Shown: positions 1 through 7,676, counted from the stretch's first letter. The stretch: 36,162 nt of DNA from Frankia gtarii (GCF_025403375.1 NZ_JAMPTM010000036.1:1-36162), one strand, 5' to 3'. Numbers and translations are program-made. Notes: generated from the sequence alone by a model not told the origin.

Positions 1-2
1 CG

Positions 3-110
3 ACGAGCCTGTCCGCCCAGTCCGGCGCCAACGGCGGGGTGGCCAACCGCGGCGGCGGCGGCGCCGGCGCGGGTGGCGGGGCGCCGCAGAACGGGACCGG
101 AGCCGGGTGA
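3..110 (+). CDS. 3' end of an upstream gene, possibly a Ser/Thr protein kinase tail
   Basis: An open frame runs in from the left edge and stops with TGA at 108-110. Its last 35 residues are rich in Gly, Ala, Asn and Ser and contain no recognisable domain. In many actinobacteria the gene before trpG is a PknB-type serine/threonine kinase, so this could be a low-complexity kinase tail. That identity is inferred only from gene order. Composition alone does not prove that this short stretch is coding. Confidence 0.4.
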   Translation, partial: TSLSAQSGANGGVANRGGGGAGAGGGAPQNGTGAG

Positions 111-156
111 GCCTGATGACCGAACGCGGAACCGAACGCGGAGAGGTGGCGCACTG

Positions 157-807
157 ATGCGGATCCTGGTCGTCGACAACTACGACTCGTTCGTCTTCAA
201 CCTCGTCCAGTACCTCGGCCAGCTCGACGCCGAGTGCGTGGTGCGGCGCAACGACGAGATCGCGCCGACGGAGCTCGGCGACCTGGGCGTCGACGGGGTG
301 CTGCTGTCCCCGGGGCCGGGCACGCCCGAGGCGGCCGGGGTGAGCATCCCGATGGTGCGCGAGTGCGCCCGGCGCGGCACCCCCCTGCTCGGGGTGTGCC
401 TGGGGCACCAGGCGATCGGCGTCGCGTTCGGAGCGACGGTCGACCGGGCACCGGAGCTGCTGCACGGCAAGACCTCCCAGGTCCATCACGACCGCGTCGG
501 CGTCCTCGCGGACCTGCCGTCGCCGTTCATCGCGACCCGCTACCACTCGCTGGCCGTGGAGGAGTCCACCCTGCCCGCCGAGATCGAGGTGACCGGCCGA
601 ACCGACAGCGGCGTGGTGATGTCGCTGCGTCACCGCGAGCTTCCGCTCGAGGGCGTGCAGTTCCACCCCGAGTCGGTGCTGACCCAGGGCGGCCACCTGA
701 TCCTGGCCCGCTGGCTCGACCAGTGCGGCGACGGCGGCGCCGCGCGCCGGCTGGCACCTGAGCTGTCCGCCGAGGTCGAGGCCCTGCGCACCGCCGCCTT
801 CGCCTAA
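157..807 (+). CDS. trpG: Anthranilate synthase component II / aminodeoxychorismate synthase glutamine amidotransferase
   Basis: This is a 216-residue class I glutamine amidotransferase. It frees ammonia from glutamine for a chorismate-using partner (TrpE or PabB), in tryptophan or folate synthesis in the cytosol. The start MRILVVDNYDSF is the family signature. The oxyanion and nucleophile motif LLGVCLGHQAIG places the catalytic Cys at residue 81, and VQFHPESVL gives His170 and Glu172, so the triad is complete and the length is normal. The ATG at 157 overlaps the stop of a 13-codon reading frame that begins at 115. An in-frame GTG at 73 would add 28 residues that do not look like the family and was not used. 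With no trpE nearby, the sequence cannot say whether the product serves tryptophan, folate or both. The position near crgA matches the actinobacterial trpG locus. Confidence 0.93.
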   Translation: MRILVVDNYDSFVFNLVQYLGQLDAECVVRRNDEIAPTELGDLGVDGVLLSPGPGTPEAAGVSIPMVRECARRGTPLLGVCLGHQAIGVAFGATVDRAPELLHGKTSQVHHDRVGVLADLPSPFIATRYHSLAVEESTLPAEIEVTGRTDSGVVMSLRHRELPLEGVQFHPESVLTQGGHLILARWLDQCGDGGAARRLAPELSAEVEALRTAAFA

Positions 808-863
808 ACGGGTCAGTCCGGGTTCCGGGCGGCCACGTCGGGACCGTCAGCACCCGGGCAGGC

Positions 864-1724
864 TCAGTCCGCCCGGCCCGCCGGGTCGACGGCGTGGGTG
901 AGGGGCAGCGGCCCGTCGTAGGCGGGCATCCTGACGTCCCCGACCTCGTCGATCCGATAACCCAGCCGGTAGGCGGCGACGTACTGCTGGTAGATCGCGA
1001 TCTGCGGGCTGGCGCGCAGGCCCGCGCGCAGGGCGGCGGCGCCGCCGATCGCGGTGATCCGAAACGGCGGCGAGAAGACCTCCCCGTGCAGCAGCAGCGT
1101 GTTGCCCACACACCGGACGGCCGTCAGGGCGGTGACCCGCCGACCCATGATCGTCATCGCCTCGGCGCCGCCGGCCCACAGGGCGTTCACGACCGCCTGC
1201 ACATCCTGCTGGTGCACGACCAGATCGTCCGGCCCTGGCGCGAGGATCCCCCGCGGATACGGGCCGCGGCGGCTCTCCTGCGGCGCGTCGTCGAGCTGGA
1301 CGGTCAACGCCGGCCCGTGCACCGGCGCCAGCCCCGCGGCCCCCGCCAGGCCCTGGCCGACGCCCGGCACGACGACCGGCCCGTCGGGCGCCGACCCGTT
1401 CGCGGCCGACCCGTTCGCGGCCGACCCGTTCGCGGCCGACCCGTTCGCGGCCGACCCGTTCGCGGCGGCTGCCGCGGGCCGATGGGATTGCTCGGCCACC
1501 GCGGCGCGGCGCGCCGCCACCCGCTCCGACTCGCTCTCCACGACCTCGGCGATGCCGCCGGGCCCCAGGGCAGCCGCGGAGCCGCGCAGGCGGTCCCCGG
1601 CCGCGAACGGCCCGGCGTTGGCGGCGGCACCTACCAACACGCCGAGGCAGCACACCAGCCCGATCGCCACCAGCTGCCGGGCCCGCCACCGACCCGCGCT
1701 GAACGCCCGGCCCGCACGCACCAT
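864..1724 (-). CDS. DUF881 family membrane-anchored protein
   Basis: The product is a membrane-anchored extracytoplasmic protein of the DUF881 (YlxW-like) family, whose function is not established; its neighbours suggest a link to division or the cell wall. From the ATG at 1724 it has 286 residues: an Arg-rich start, one hydrophobic segment at about residues 16-34, a predicted heptad-like stretch, a low-complexity linker with five NGSAA repeats, then the conserved domain over the last 140 residues. That domain contains VVHQQDVQAVVNALW, AEAMTIMGRRV and SPPFRITAIG, which are typical of the family. The frame stays open to a GTG at 1829 (321 residues) and has another ATG at 1799. No start has a good ribosome site, so the N-terminus is uncertain. 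It is transcribed away from crgA and converges on trpG. Confidence 0.85.
   Translation of the reverse strand: MVRAGRAFSAGRWRARQLVAIGLVCCLGVLVGAAANAGPFAAGDRLRGSAAALGPGGIAEVVESESERVAARRAAVAEQSHRPAAAAANGSAANGSAANGSAANGSAANGSAPDGPVVVPGVGQGLAGAAGLAPVHGPALTVQLDDAPQESRRGPYPRGILAPGPDDLVVHQQDVQAVVNALWAGGAEAMTIMGRRVTALTAVRCVGNTLLLHGEVFSPPFRITAIGGAAALRAGLRASPQIAIYQQYVAAYRLGYRIDEVGDVRMPAYDGPLPLTHAVDPAGRAD
1391..1465. repeat. Five tandem copies of a 15-bp unit inside the DUF881 gene
   Basis: The unit ccgacccgttcgcgg occurs five times in a row without a mismatch. On the minus strand it encodes a repeated Asn-Gly-Ser-Ala-Ala pentapeptide in the linker between membrane anchor and DUF881 domain. The 15-bp period keeps the frame, so copy number can change without breaking the gene. 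Absence of any synonymous difference points to recent expansion. Confidence 0.95.
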
Positions 1725-1999
1725 TCGACGCACGCCGAATGTCCACCCCACCGTGCTCGCCGACCTCTCCGACGCGCCGACCGGGCAGCGCGTCCGCATG
1801 TCGGCGGATCGCCGGGCGGCGGCGTGCACACACGCGCCGCCGCAGACCCGGCCGGACGATCCGTCCGCCGCGTCGGAGGTATCGCCTCTCGCCGCACGCT
1901 ACGCGGCCAGCGACACCCGTGATGCCACGTCGGTGCGATCGGTCGGACGTGGTCGCCGGGAGAGAATCCCGCGCGCCGGCACGCAACCGGCGTGTCATG

Positions 2000-2035
2000 A
2001 GTCCCGCTGTTTAACCTGTTGCCCAGTGCGGGACT
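2000..2035. promoter_or_regulatory. Inverted repeat between the divergent DUF881 gene and crgA
   Basis: AGTCCCGC at 2000-2007 is perfectly repeated in inverse as GCGGGACT at 2028-2035, with a 20-base spacer that is AT-richer than its surroundings and includes TTTAACCTG. A second, shorter inverted repeat (CGCCGG and CCGGCG, near 1975-1993) lies beside it. The location in a divergent intergenic region of about 380 bp suggests promoter or operator elements. No known regulator motif was recognised. Confidence 0.3.
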
Positions 2036-2106
2036 GCCACCCGCCGAACAGAGAGGGCGACGGCGGTCGCCGCTCGTCCATGTATGGCCAGCCGAGGAGT
2101 CCCGCA

Positions 2107-2367
2107 GTGCCCGAGTCACGACGTCGCAAGCCGAAGAAGCCGACGCCGAGCGTCAACGCCAATCAGACCCGCCGCAGCCGGCCGCCGTCCCCGCCCTGGT
2201 TCGGCGGGCTCATCCTGGCCTTCTTCCTCATCGGGATCGCCTACCTGCTCGTCTACTACTTCTCCAACGGTGGGGTGCTGGGGATGGAGGGACTGGGCGG
2301 CTGGAATATCCTTATCGGGTTCGGGTTCGTCGTTATCGGCCTGGCCGTGTCGACCCAGTGGCGCTAG
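2107..2367 (+). CDS. crgA: Cell division protein CrgA
   Basis: CrgA is a small actinobacterial membrane protein that acts at the septum. In mycobacteria it binds FtsZ and other divisome proteins, and in Streptomyces it restrains premature Z-ring formation. The 86-residue product has a basic cytoplasmic N-terminus (ESRRRKPKK) followed by two membrane segments, one in PPWFGGLILAFFLIGIAYLL and one in GWNILIGFGFVVIGLAVS, and ends in TQWR. This matches the family in length and layout. I chose the GTG at 2107 because GAGGAG lies seven bases upstream. An ATG at 2080 would add nine residues and has no such site. It is divergent from the DUF881 gene, as expected for this locus. Confidence 0.9.
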   Translation: MPESRRRKPKKPTPSVNANQTRRSRPPSPPWFGGLILAFFLIGIAYLLVYYFSNGGVLGMEGLGGWNILIGFGFVVIGLAVSTQWR

Positions 2368-2442
2368 CCGGGTACCAGTCGTTCCGTCGGTCGTTCCGGC
2401 CGGTGCCCCGGACACATCCGGCCGGACTTCCAGCGGTGTCAT

Positions 2443-2475
2443 TTATCCACAACCGTTGTCCACAAGTGTGGATAT
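2443..2475. promoter_or_regulatory. Cluster of three DnaA-box-like 9-mers
   Basis: Two boxes on the plus strand, TTATCCACA at 2443-2451 and TTGTCCACA at 2456-2464, are exact matches to the consensus TT(A/G)TCCACA. A third lies inverted at 2467-2475 (TGTGGATAT, one mismatch). Boxes are spaced 13 and 11 bases centre to centre, close to one helical turn, and the second and third form the inverted repeat TCCACA-ag-TGTGGA. The cluster lies between crgA and the RidA-like gene, 35 bases before its ATG. It could regulate that gene through DnaA or titrate DnaA. It is too small to be a normal actinobacterial oriC. Confidence 0.7.
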
Positions 2476-2509
2476 CGACCTCTGCGCGCTACTGACGAAA
2501 AGCGACCGC

Positions 2510-2902
2510 ATGAATACCGATCGTCAACTCATCGCCGGAACGTCCCCGTTCGAGACGACCATCGGGTTCTCCCGGGCCGTTCGGGTCGGCGACCGGGTGT
2601 TCGTCAGCGGTACGGGCCCGATCTGGCCGGACGGGACGGTGGCCACGGCCGCTCAGGCGCAGGCCCGGCGCTGCTTCGAGCTCATCGGCGCCGCGCTGGC
2701 GCAGGCCGGGGCGGGTCTGCGCGACGTCACCCGCACCCGCATGTTCCTCACCGGCGCCCAGCACGCCGCGGCGGTGGGCGCGGTCCACCGGGAGCTGTTT
2801 GCGGGGATCCGCCCGGCCGCTACCATGATCGTCGTCGCCGGCCTGCTCGACGAGCGTTGGGTCGTCGAGGTCGAAGCCGAGGCCATCATCGGGATTCGGT
2901 AG
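2510..2902 (+). CDS. RidA/YjgF/UK114 family protein, Arg-less variant
   Basis: The 130-residue product spans a single RidA-fold domain. Canonical RidA hydrolyses reactive 2-aminoacrylate and related imines in the cytosol, as a trimer. Family signals are FSRAVRVGDRVFVSGTGP, ATAAQAQARRCFELIGAAL with GLRDVTRTRMFLT, and the C-terminal VVEVEAEAI. The catalytic Arg of canonical RidA, found in the PARS motif, is replaced: the matching stretch reads RPAATMIVV. This places the protein in a non-canonical Rid subgroup, so imine deaminase activity should not be assumed. The ATG at 2510 has only a weak upstream purine stretch. The gene lies just after a DnaA-box cluster and converges on the next gene with a 13-bp gap. 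Confidence 0.85.
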   Translation: MNTDRQLIAGTSPFETTIGFSRAVRVGDRVFVSGTGPIWPDGTVATAAQAQARRCFELIGAALAQAGAGLRDVTRTRMFLTGAQHAAAVGAVHRELFAGIRPAATMIVVAGLLDERWVVEVEAEAIIGIR

Positions 2903-2915
2903 CGCGACGGTTGGG

Positions 2916-3275
2916 TCAGCGGGCGAGGACCGCAGCACGCAGCCGGGAAACGGTGCTCTCGGCGTCGGCGGTGGCGACGATCAGCCGACGGAACTCCCCG
3001 CCCGGCCGGACCTCGACGACAACCGCCGGCCGGCCCCGGTAGACGGCGGCGAAGTCCTTGCCGTCCCGGGAGCGCCAGGTGCCGAGCACGATCACACGCG
3101 GGATGCCGGTCCCCGGCAGCCGCCATCCACAGAGCTCGGTGAACGGTTCCGGTGCTGGGCGGACATCGAGAACCTCGTCGAGGGAGACCGAGACATCGCC
3201 GCGTAGCGCGCCGAGCCGCTCCAACCCGCTCATGACGACCTCGACCCGCTTGTCCCTGACCTCCAGGCTTGCCAC
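2916..3275 (-). CDS. Small conserved PH-like protein of unknown function
   Basis: This 119-residue protein resembles small actinobacterial proteins with a bacterial PH-like beta fold. It begins MASLEVRDKRVEVVMSGLER, has alternating beta-like strands, and carries the recognisable core LPGTGIPRVIVLGTW followed by KDFAAVYRGRPAVVVEV. No membrane segment, signal peptide or catalytic motif is visible, so it is probably cytosolic. It starts 70 bases downstream of the GH15 stop on the same strand and may be co-transcribed with it. The family assignment rests on my recognition of the motif, and no function can be given. Confidence 0.7.
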   Translation of the reverse strand: MASLEVRDKRVEVVMSGLERLGALRGDVSVSLDEVLDVRPAPEPFTELCGWRLPGTGIPRVIVLGTWRSRDGKDFAAVYRGRPAVVVEVRPGGEFRRLIVATADAESTVSRLRAAVLAR

Positions 3276-3345
3276 GCCCCCACGTTAGTGCCACAACCAC
3301 CATTGATGCCGCGAATACCGCCGAGACAGGTCGGCGGCCACACAG

Positions 3346-5289
3346 TCAGGTCGACGGGGACGGGCGGGCGTAGGCCTCGGCGTCCTCTGCCCGGATCACG
3401 TACATGACCGCGTTGATGAGCGCCAGGTGGGTGAACGCCTGCGGGAAGTTGCCGAGATGACGGCCGCTGCTCGGGTCGATCTCCTCGGCGTAGAGGTCCA
3501 GCGGACTGGCCAGGCTGAGCAGCCGCTCGCACAGCTGGCGGGCCCGGGTCAGCTCGCCGATCTCGACCAGCGCCGACACCAGCCAGAACGAGCAGATCAG
3601 GAAGGCGCCCTCCTCCCCGGCAATGCCGTCGTCGGTCTCCTCGGTGCGGTAGCGCAGCACCAGGCCGTCCTCGGTCAGCTCGTCGGCGATCGCGAGAACT
3701 GTCGCCTTCACCCGTTCGTCCGACGCGGGCAGGAATCCCAGCAGCGGTATCAGCAGCAGCGAGGCGTCCAGCGCCTTCGACCCGTAGTACTGGGTGAACA
3801 CGCCGCGGTGGTCGACGCCGGAGTCACAGACCTCCGCGTGGATCTCCTCGGCGAGCGCCTTCCACCGCACGGCCGTCAACGTGTCGCCGCGCATCTGCGC
3901 GAGCCGGCGGCCGCGGTCCAGCGCCACCCAGCACATCATCTTCGACACGGTGAAGTGCTGCGGCGCCCCGCGCACCTCCCACATCCCGCAGTCGGGCTCC
4001 TGCCAGTGCGACGCGGCTGCCTCGACGAGGCGCTCCAGCACCGGCCACAGCCGCTCGGAGAGGTAGTCGCGCGACTTGGTGTGCAGGTAGACGGAGTCCA
4101 GCACGACTCCCCACACGTCGTGCTGGCGTTGCAGCGCGGCGGCGTTGCCGACCCGGACCGGCGAGGCGCCCTCGTAGCCCGAGAGGTGCCCGAGGATCTC
4201 CTCGTCGATCCTCGGTTCGCCGCCGACCCGGTACATCACCTGGATCTCGTCGTCATGCTCGGCCACATCGGCGATGAACGAGAAGAAGTCGTTGGCCTCG
4301 TAGTCCAGCCCCAGGGTGTAAAGACCCCACAGGGCGAAGGTGGAGTCCCGCAGCCAGCTGTACCGGTAGTCCCAGTTCCGCTCGCCGTGTGGCGTCTCCG
4401 GCAGCGAGGTGGTGGCCGCGGCCAGCAGGGCGCCGGTCGGCGCGTAGGTCAGGCCTTTCAACGCCAGCGCGCTGCGCTGCAGGTGACGCCGCCAGGGATG
4501 GTCGGGGAACATCCCGCGCGAGAGCCACTGCCGCCAGAACTCGGTCGTGCGGTCCACGGCGACGCAGGCCTGCAGGTAGGTGTCCGGCAGCAGCGGCTCC
4601 TCGGGGCGCCAGGTCAGGGCGACGAACGCCGTGTCGCCCTCCCGCAGAGTGGTGCGGGCCAAGGCGCGCCGGCCGTCGAAGCCCAACCGCAGGTCGGTAC
4701 GCAGCCGCAGCGTGATGTTGCTGCCAGGATGGGAGATCACGCCGGCGGAGTAGTCGTCCTCCTCGTACTCCCAGGACTCGGCATGGCGGCCGTAGTCGAA
4801 GTTCGGTTCGCAGACGAGGCTGAGGTCGACCGTGCCGTGCTCGCAGCGGGCGAGTCGCAGCAGCACGTGGTCGGCGTCCCAGTCGCTGGGGGTCCGCCGG
4901 TGGGTGTTGGAGCGCTTGTGGGTACGGTGCCAGCGGCCGACGACCAGGCAGTCGGTGACGATGAGCCAGCCGTTCGGCGTCTGCCAGGTCGTCTCGAGAA
5001 TGTTCGTCCCGGGCAGGTAGCGGCGTCCGGCCGGAATCTGCGTGCGGTCGGGACCGAACCGGAAGCCGCCCGCCGAGCGGTCCAGCACCGAGCCGAAGAC
5101 GCTGGGCGCGTCCGGCCGCGGCACACACATCCACTCGACGTTCCCGCTGGGTGCCACGAGGCACGTCGTCTCGCAGTCGGACAGGAATCCGTATTCGGCG
5201 ATCGGCGGGAACGGGCTGCCCCCGCTGCGCCGCACCGGCGAATGTGCCACCCTTACCCCCTGATCACGATCTGCCACGGCATCCCTCAT
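3346..5289 (-). CDS. Glycoside hydrolase family 15 protein (glucoamylase/trehalase-like)
   Basis: From the ATG at 5289 the product has 647 residues, normal for bacterial cytosolic GH15 enzymes, which hydrolyse alpha-glucosidic bonds; actinobacterial members include trehalases. The N-terminal beta-sandwich domain starts with the family marker PPIAEYGFLSDCETTCLV. The (alpha/alpha)6 barrel carries NWDYRYSWLRDSTFALWGLY, YEGASPVRVGNAA, and GMWEVRG with Glu438 as the likely general acid. GEEGAFLICSFWLV with Glu559/560 holds the likely general base. No signal peptide is seen. An upstream start at 5382 would add 31 residues. I chose 5289 because GAGG lies nearby upstream and family similarity begins soon after. 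The substrate cannot be fixed from sequence. It reads away from the PH protein across a low-GC region with an inverted repeat. Confidence 0.88.
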   Translation of the reverse strand: MRDAVADRDQGVRVAHSPVRRSGGSPFPPIAEYGFLSDCETTCLVAPSGNVEWMCVPRPDAPSVFGSVLDRSAGGFRFGPDRTQIPAGRRYLPGTNILETTWQTPNGWLIVTDCLVVGRWHRTHKRSNTHRRTPSDWDADHVLLRLARCEHGTVDLSLVCEPNFDYGRHAESWEYEEDDYSAGVISHPGSNITLRLRTDLRLGFDGRRALARTTLREGDTAFVALTWRPEEPLLPDTYLQACVAVDRTTEFWRQWLSRGMFPDHPWRRHLQRSALALKGLTYAPTGALLAAATTSLPETPHGERNWDYRYSWLRDSTFALWGLYTLGLDYEANDFFSFIADVAEHDDEIQVMYRVGGEPRIDEEILGHLSGYEGASPVRVGNAAALQRQHDVWGVVLDSVYLHTKSRDYLSERLWPVLERLVEAAASHWQEPDCGMWEVRGAPQHFTVSKMMCWVALDRGRRLAQMRGDTLTAVRWKALAEEIHAEVCDSGVDHRGVFTQYYGSKALDASLLLIPLLGFLPASDERVKATVLAIADELTEDGLVLRYRTEETDDGIAGEEGAFLICSFWLVSALVEIGELTRARQLCERLLSLASPLDLYAEEIDPSSGRHLGNFPQAFTHLALINAVMYVIRAEDAEAYARPSPST

Positions 5290-5324
5290 CCCATCGCCCG
5301 CCTCACCGAGATCAACACAATGAG

Positions 5325-5361
5325 TGCTGATGAGATAGCGAATAGTAGCCGCTATCCAGCA
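5325..5361. promoter_or_regulatory. Interrupted inverted repeat upstream of the GH15 gene
   Basis: GATAGCG at 5334-5340 pairs with CGCTATC at 5350-5356, and the flanking TGCTG (5325-5329) pairs with CAGCA (5357-5361), giving 12 paired bases with one four-base offset. It lies 36 bases upstream of the GH15 ATG, in a patch that is AT-richer than its surroundings. The arrangement suits an operator for a dimeric repressor. The regulator is unknown, and it could also act on the divergent PH gene. Confidence 0.35.
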
Positions 5362-5529
5362 TGGTGCAAGCATCCCGGCCACCCGGCAACTCGGCGCCGA
5401 TCTCCATGTCGCTCTCCAGCGCCCCGCCGACCCGCGGCCACCGTGCGTCGGGGCGCGATGTGGTTGCGTGGTGGGGTGACCGCGCAGCCCACCGGGTCCG
5501 GGGAACCGCCCGGCGCCGACCTTCCGCCG

Positions 5530-5967
5530 ATGTCCGCTGCCTGGTCGCCGCCGCTGTGGCGGGTCGGGCTTTACGCCGTCGCCGGCGCGGCGGCGGCGCT
5601 GGTGGCCGCCGTCGGCCCGCTCGCGCAGCGGGTCGGCTCGCTCGACGCCGCCGGTCGGCTGCTCGTCGGCGTGCTCGCCGCCGGCCTGGGCACGCTCGCG
5701 CTACGCGACCTGCTCGCCCGGCCGACCCTGCGGGTCTCCCCCGCCGGGCTCGACCTCGTCGACGGCCTGCGCCGCCGGCACCTGCCGTGGGCGGCGGTGC
5801 TGCGGGTGCGCGCCGCCACCCTCACCCACAACCGGCGCGCGGTGCACCTGCGCACCCTGGAGGTGGAGACGATTGACGGCCCCATCCTGCTGACCCGCCG
5901 CCAGCTCGGCACCGATCCGGGTTCCGTCGCCGAGCGCGTCGAGGAGATCCGGCTCCGGCTGGGCTGA
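5530..5967 (+). CDS. PH domain-containing membrane protein (Cfp-6 / Rv0010c-like)
   Basis: The 145-residue product has two close membrane segments (about residues 9-32 and 41-60). A C-terminal PH-like beta domain follows, marked by RPTLRVSPAGLDLVDGLRRR, HLPWAAVLRVRA and GPILLTRRQLG. It resembles the small PH-domain protein next to crgA in mycobacteria, whose function is not firmly known. The start is ambiguous. The ATG at 5530 gives the usual family length, while an ATG at 5458 would give 169 residues; neither has a strong ribosome site. It converges on the rhomboid gene with a 17-bp gap. The gene order with crgA, rhomboid and cyclophilin supports the assignment. Confidence 0.75.
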   Translation: MSAAWSPPLWRVGLYAVAGAAAALVAAVGPLAQRVGSLDAAGRLLVGVLAAGLGTLALRDLLARPTLRVSPAGLDLVDGLRRRHLPWAAVLRVRAATLTHNRRAVHLRTLEVETIDGPILLTRRQLGTDPGSVAERVEEIRLRLG

Positions 5968-5984
5968 CCGGCCGCGGGAGGCTA

Positions 5985-7025
5985 CTAGACCAGGGTCGAG
6001 GACTTGACGACCGCGGCGACGAGCAGCAGCGCGATCATCCCGACGACGCCGCCCGCCTGCGCCCACGCGCGGCGCGGCGGAACGTAGGCGTAGATCAGGC
6101 CGATGATCAGTCCGGCCGCGAGCCCACCCAGGTGGCCCCACTTGTCGATGCTGCTGAACGAGAAGGTGATCAGCAGGTTGATCCCGAGCACGATGAGGAT
6201 CTGCCGCGAATCGACTCGCAGCCGGCGGGCGATGACGTAGTAGGCCGCGAAGAAGGCGAAAATCGCGGTGGACGCGCCGACCGAGGCCGTGTAGAGGTCG
6301 CCGAGCAGGTAGCTCAACGTGTTCCCACCGACCGCGCCGGCCACGAACAGGCCCAGGTACCGGACCCGGCCGAGGATCGCCTCCAGCTGGAAGCCCAGCA
6401 GGTACAGCGCGTACATGTTGAACAGGATGTGGAGCACGCCCGCGTGTAGGAAGGCGGCGGTGAGCAGCCGGTAGTACTGGTCGTCCGCCGCGATCGGGAA
6501 ACCGATCATCGCGAAGTCGTCGGTGAACCGGTTGCTGGTGCCGCCGCCGGTGAGCCCGGGCGCTCCCTGCAGGATGTAGGAGACGACGCACAGTCCGATG
6601 AGGATCTGGGTGACCAACCCCTGCCGGGCGAGCTGCGCCCGGCCGCCAAGGGTGGTGCGCGGCTCGTGCTCACGCGGGGCGATCCGCTCGCCTTCCGCGC
6701 GGCCCTCCTCCGGGCAGTGGTACCCGACCGCCGCCGGCCGCATGCAGTCCGGGCAGATCGGCCGGCTGCAGCGTTGGCAGGAAACGTACGTCTCCCGGTC
6801 GGGATGGCGGTAGCAGCGCGGGACCGACGGCGAATGCGCCCCGGGCACCGGCGGCCCCGCCGGCGGTCGACCGCCGGCGGGCGGTACCGGCCCGGCCGAC
6901 CCGGGCGGCGGGGTCCAGCCCGCGTGGCCACCCGGTGGGCCGATGGTGGGCCGCCAGCCCGCCGCGGCTGGCCCGGAGCCCGCATCACCCGCGGGCCCGG
7001 CCGGCTCCGGCGGCGGCTGGGTCAT
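5985..7025 (-). CDS. Rhomboid family intramembrane serine protease with N-terminal zinc-binding motif
   Basis: Rhomboids cut transmembrane substrates within the membrane. The 346-residue product starts with a Pro/Gly-rich cytosolic region of about 70 residues. A Cys/His cluster of B-box type follows (CYRH, CQRC, CPDC, GYHC). After it come six or more membrane segments. The catalytic pair is visible: Ser252 in SVGASTAIF and His298 in KWGHLGGLAAG. HAGVLHILFNMYALYLLG supplies the conserved loop-1/TM2 His and Asn. The usual GxSG reads GAST here, a common variation. I chose the ATG at 7025 (MTQPPP) over an upstream in-frame start at 7073. It lies 123 bp downstream of the cyclophilin gene on the same strand and may be co-transcribed. 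Confidence 0.9.
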   Translation of the reverse strand: MTQPPPEPAGPAGDAGSGPAAAGWRPTIGPPGGHAGWTPPPGSAGPVPPAGGRPPAGPPVPGAHSPSVPRCYRHPDRETYVSCQRCSRPICPDCMRPAAVGYHCPEEGRAEGERIAPREHEPRTTLGGRAQLARQGLVTQILIGLCVVSYILQGAPGLTGGGTSNRFTDDFAMIGFPIAADDQYYRLLTAAFLHAGVLHILFNMYALYLLGFQLEAILGRVRYLGLFVAGAVGGNTLSYLLGDLYTASVGASTAIFAFFAAYYVIARRLRVDSRQILIVLGINLLITFSFSSIDKWGHLGGLAAGLIIGLIYAYVPPRRAWAQAGGVVGMIALLLVAAVVKSSTLV

Positions 7026-7148
7026 CGCCCGACCCCGTGAGCGCGACCGGGTCGAACACGCCGTGGCGGGCACAACCGGCCGGCCGACGGCACGTCCAGA
7101 GCTCTCAAGGTCGTACTCCCCGGGGTCGGGTCCCGCCGGTCGGACCGG

Positions 7149-7676
7149 TCAGGCCGGCCGACGGTCGATGACGATCTCCTGGATCACGATGTCGGACTTC
7201 GGGCGGTCCTGCGAGGCGGTCGGCGCCTTGGCGATCGCGTCGACGACGTCGGTGCCCCGGGTCACCTCGCCGAAGATGGTGTGCTTGCGGTTGAGCCAGT
7301 CGGTGGGGGCGACCGTGACGAAGAACTGCGAGCCGTTCGTGCCCGGCCCGGCGTTCGCCATCGCGAGCAGGTAGGGCTTGCTGAACGTCAGGTCGGGGTG
7401 GAACTCGTCGGCGAACTGGTAGCCCGGGCCGCCGCGGCCGGAGCCCAGCGGGTCACCGCCCTGAATCATGAAGTTCGGGATGACCCGATGGAAGACCGTC
7501 CCGGTGTACAGCGGGATCCCGGTCTTCTTGTCGCCACTCGCCGGGTCCGTCCAGTCCTGCGTCCCCGTCGCCAGCCCGACGAAGTTGCGGACGGTCTTGG
7601 GAGCGTGATCGGGGAACAGACGGATCTCGATATCCCCCTGAGTCGTCCGCAACGTCGCGTACAGCTCCTCGGCCAT
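7149..7676 (-). CDS. Peptidyl-prolyl cis-trans isomerase, cyclophilin type
   Basis: Cyclophilins speed cis-trans isomerisation of prolyl bonds during folding. The 175-residue product is one full cyclophilin domain: TTQGDIEIRLFPDHAPKTV, the active-site motif VFHRVIPNFMIQGGD (catalytic Arg), and GTNGSQFFVTVAPT, followed by LNRKHTIFGEV. There is no signal peptide, so it is cytosolic, like mycobacterial PpiA, which sits at the matching locus. An AGAGAGG stretch just before the ATG at 7676 serves as ribosome site. A homologue of ppiA is likely, but I leave the symbol blank because actinobacteria carry several cyclophilins. Confidence 0.93.
   Translation of the reverse strand: MAEELYATLRTTQGDIEIRLFPDHAPKTVRNFVGLATGTQDWTDPASGDKKTGIPLYTGTVFHRVIPNFMIQGGDPLGSGRGGPGYQFADEFHPDLTFSKPYLLAMANAGPGTNGSQFFVTVAPTDWLNRKHTIFGEVTRGTDVVDAIAKAPTASQDRPKSDIVIQEIVIDRRPA

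Noticed and set aside
2443-2475. Calling the DnaA-box cluster an oriC
   Set aside because: Actinobacterial origins carry many more boxes and lie next to dnaA and dnaN, which are not here.
3427-5967. An 846-residue plus-strand open frame opposite the GH15 gene
   Set aside because: It mirrors the GH15 codons; only its last part, the PH protein from 5530, is real.
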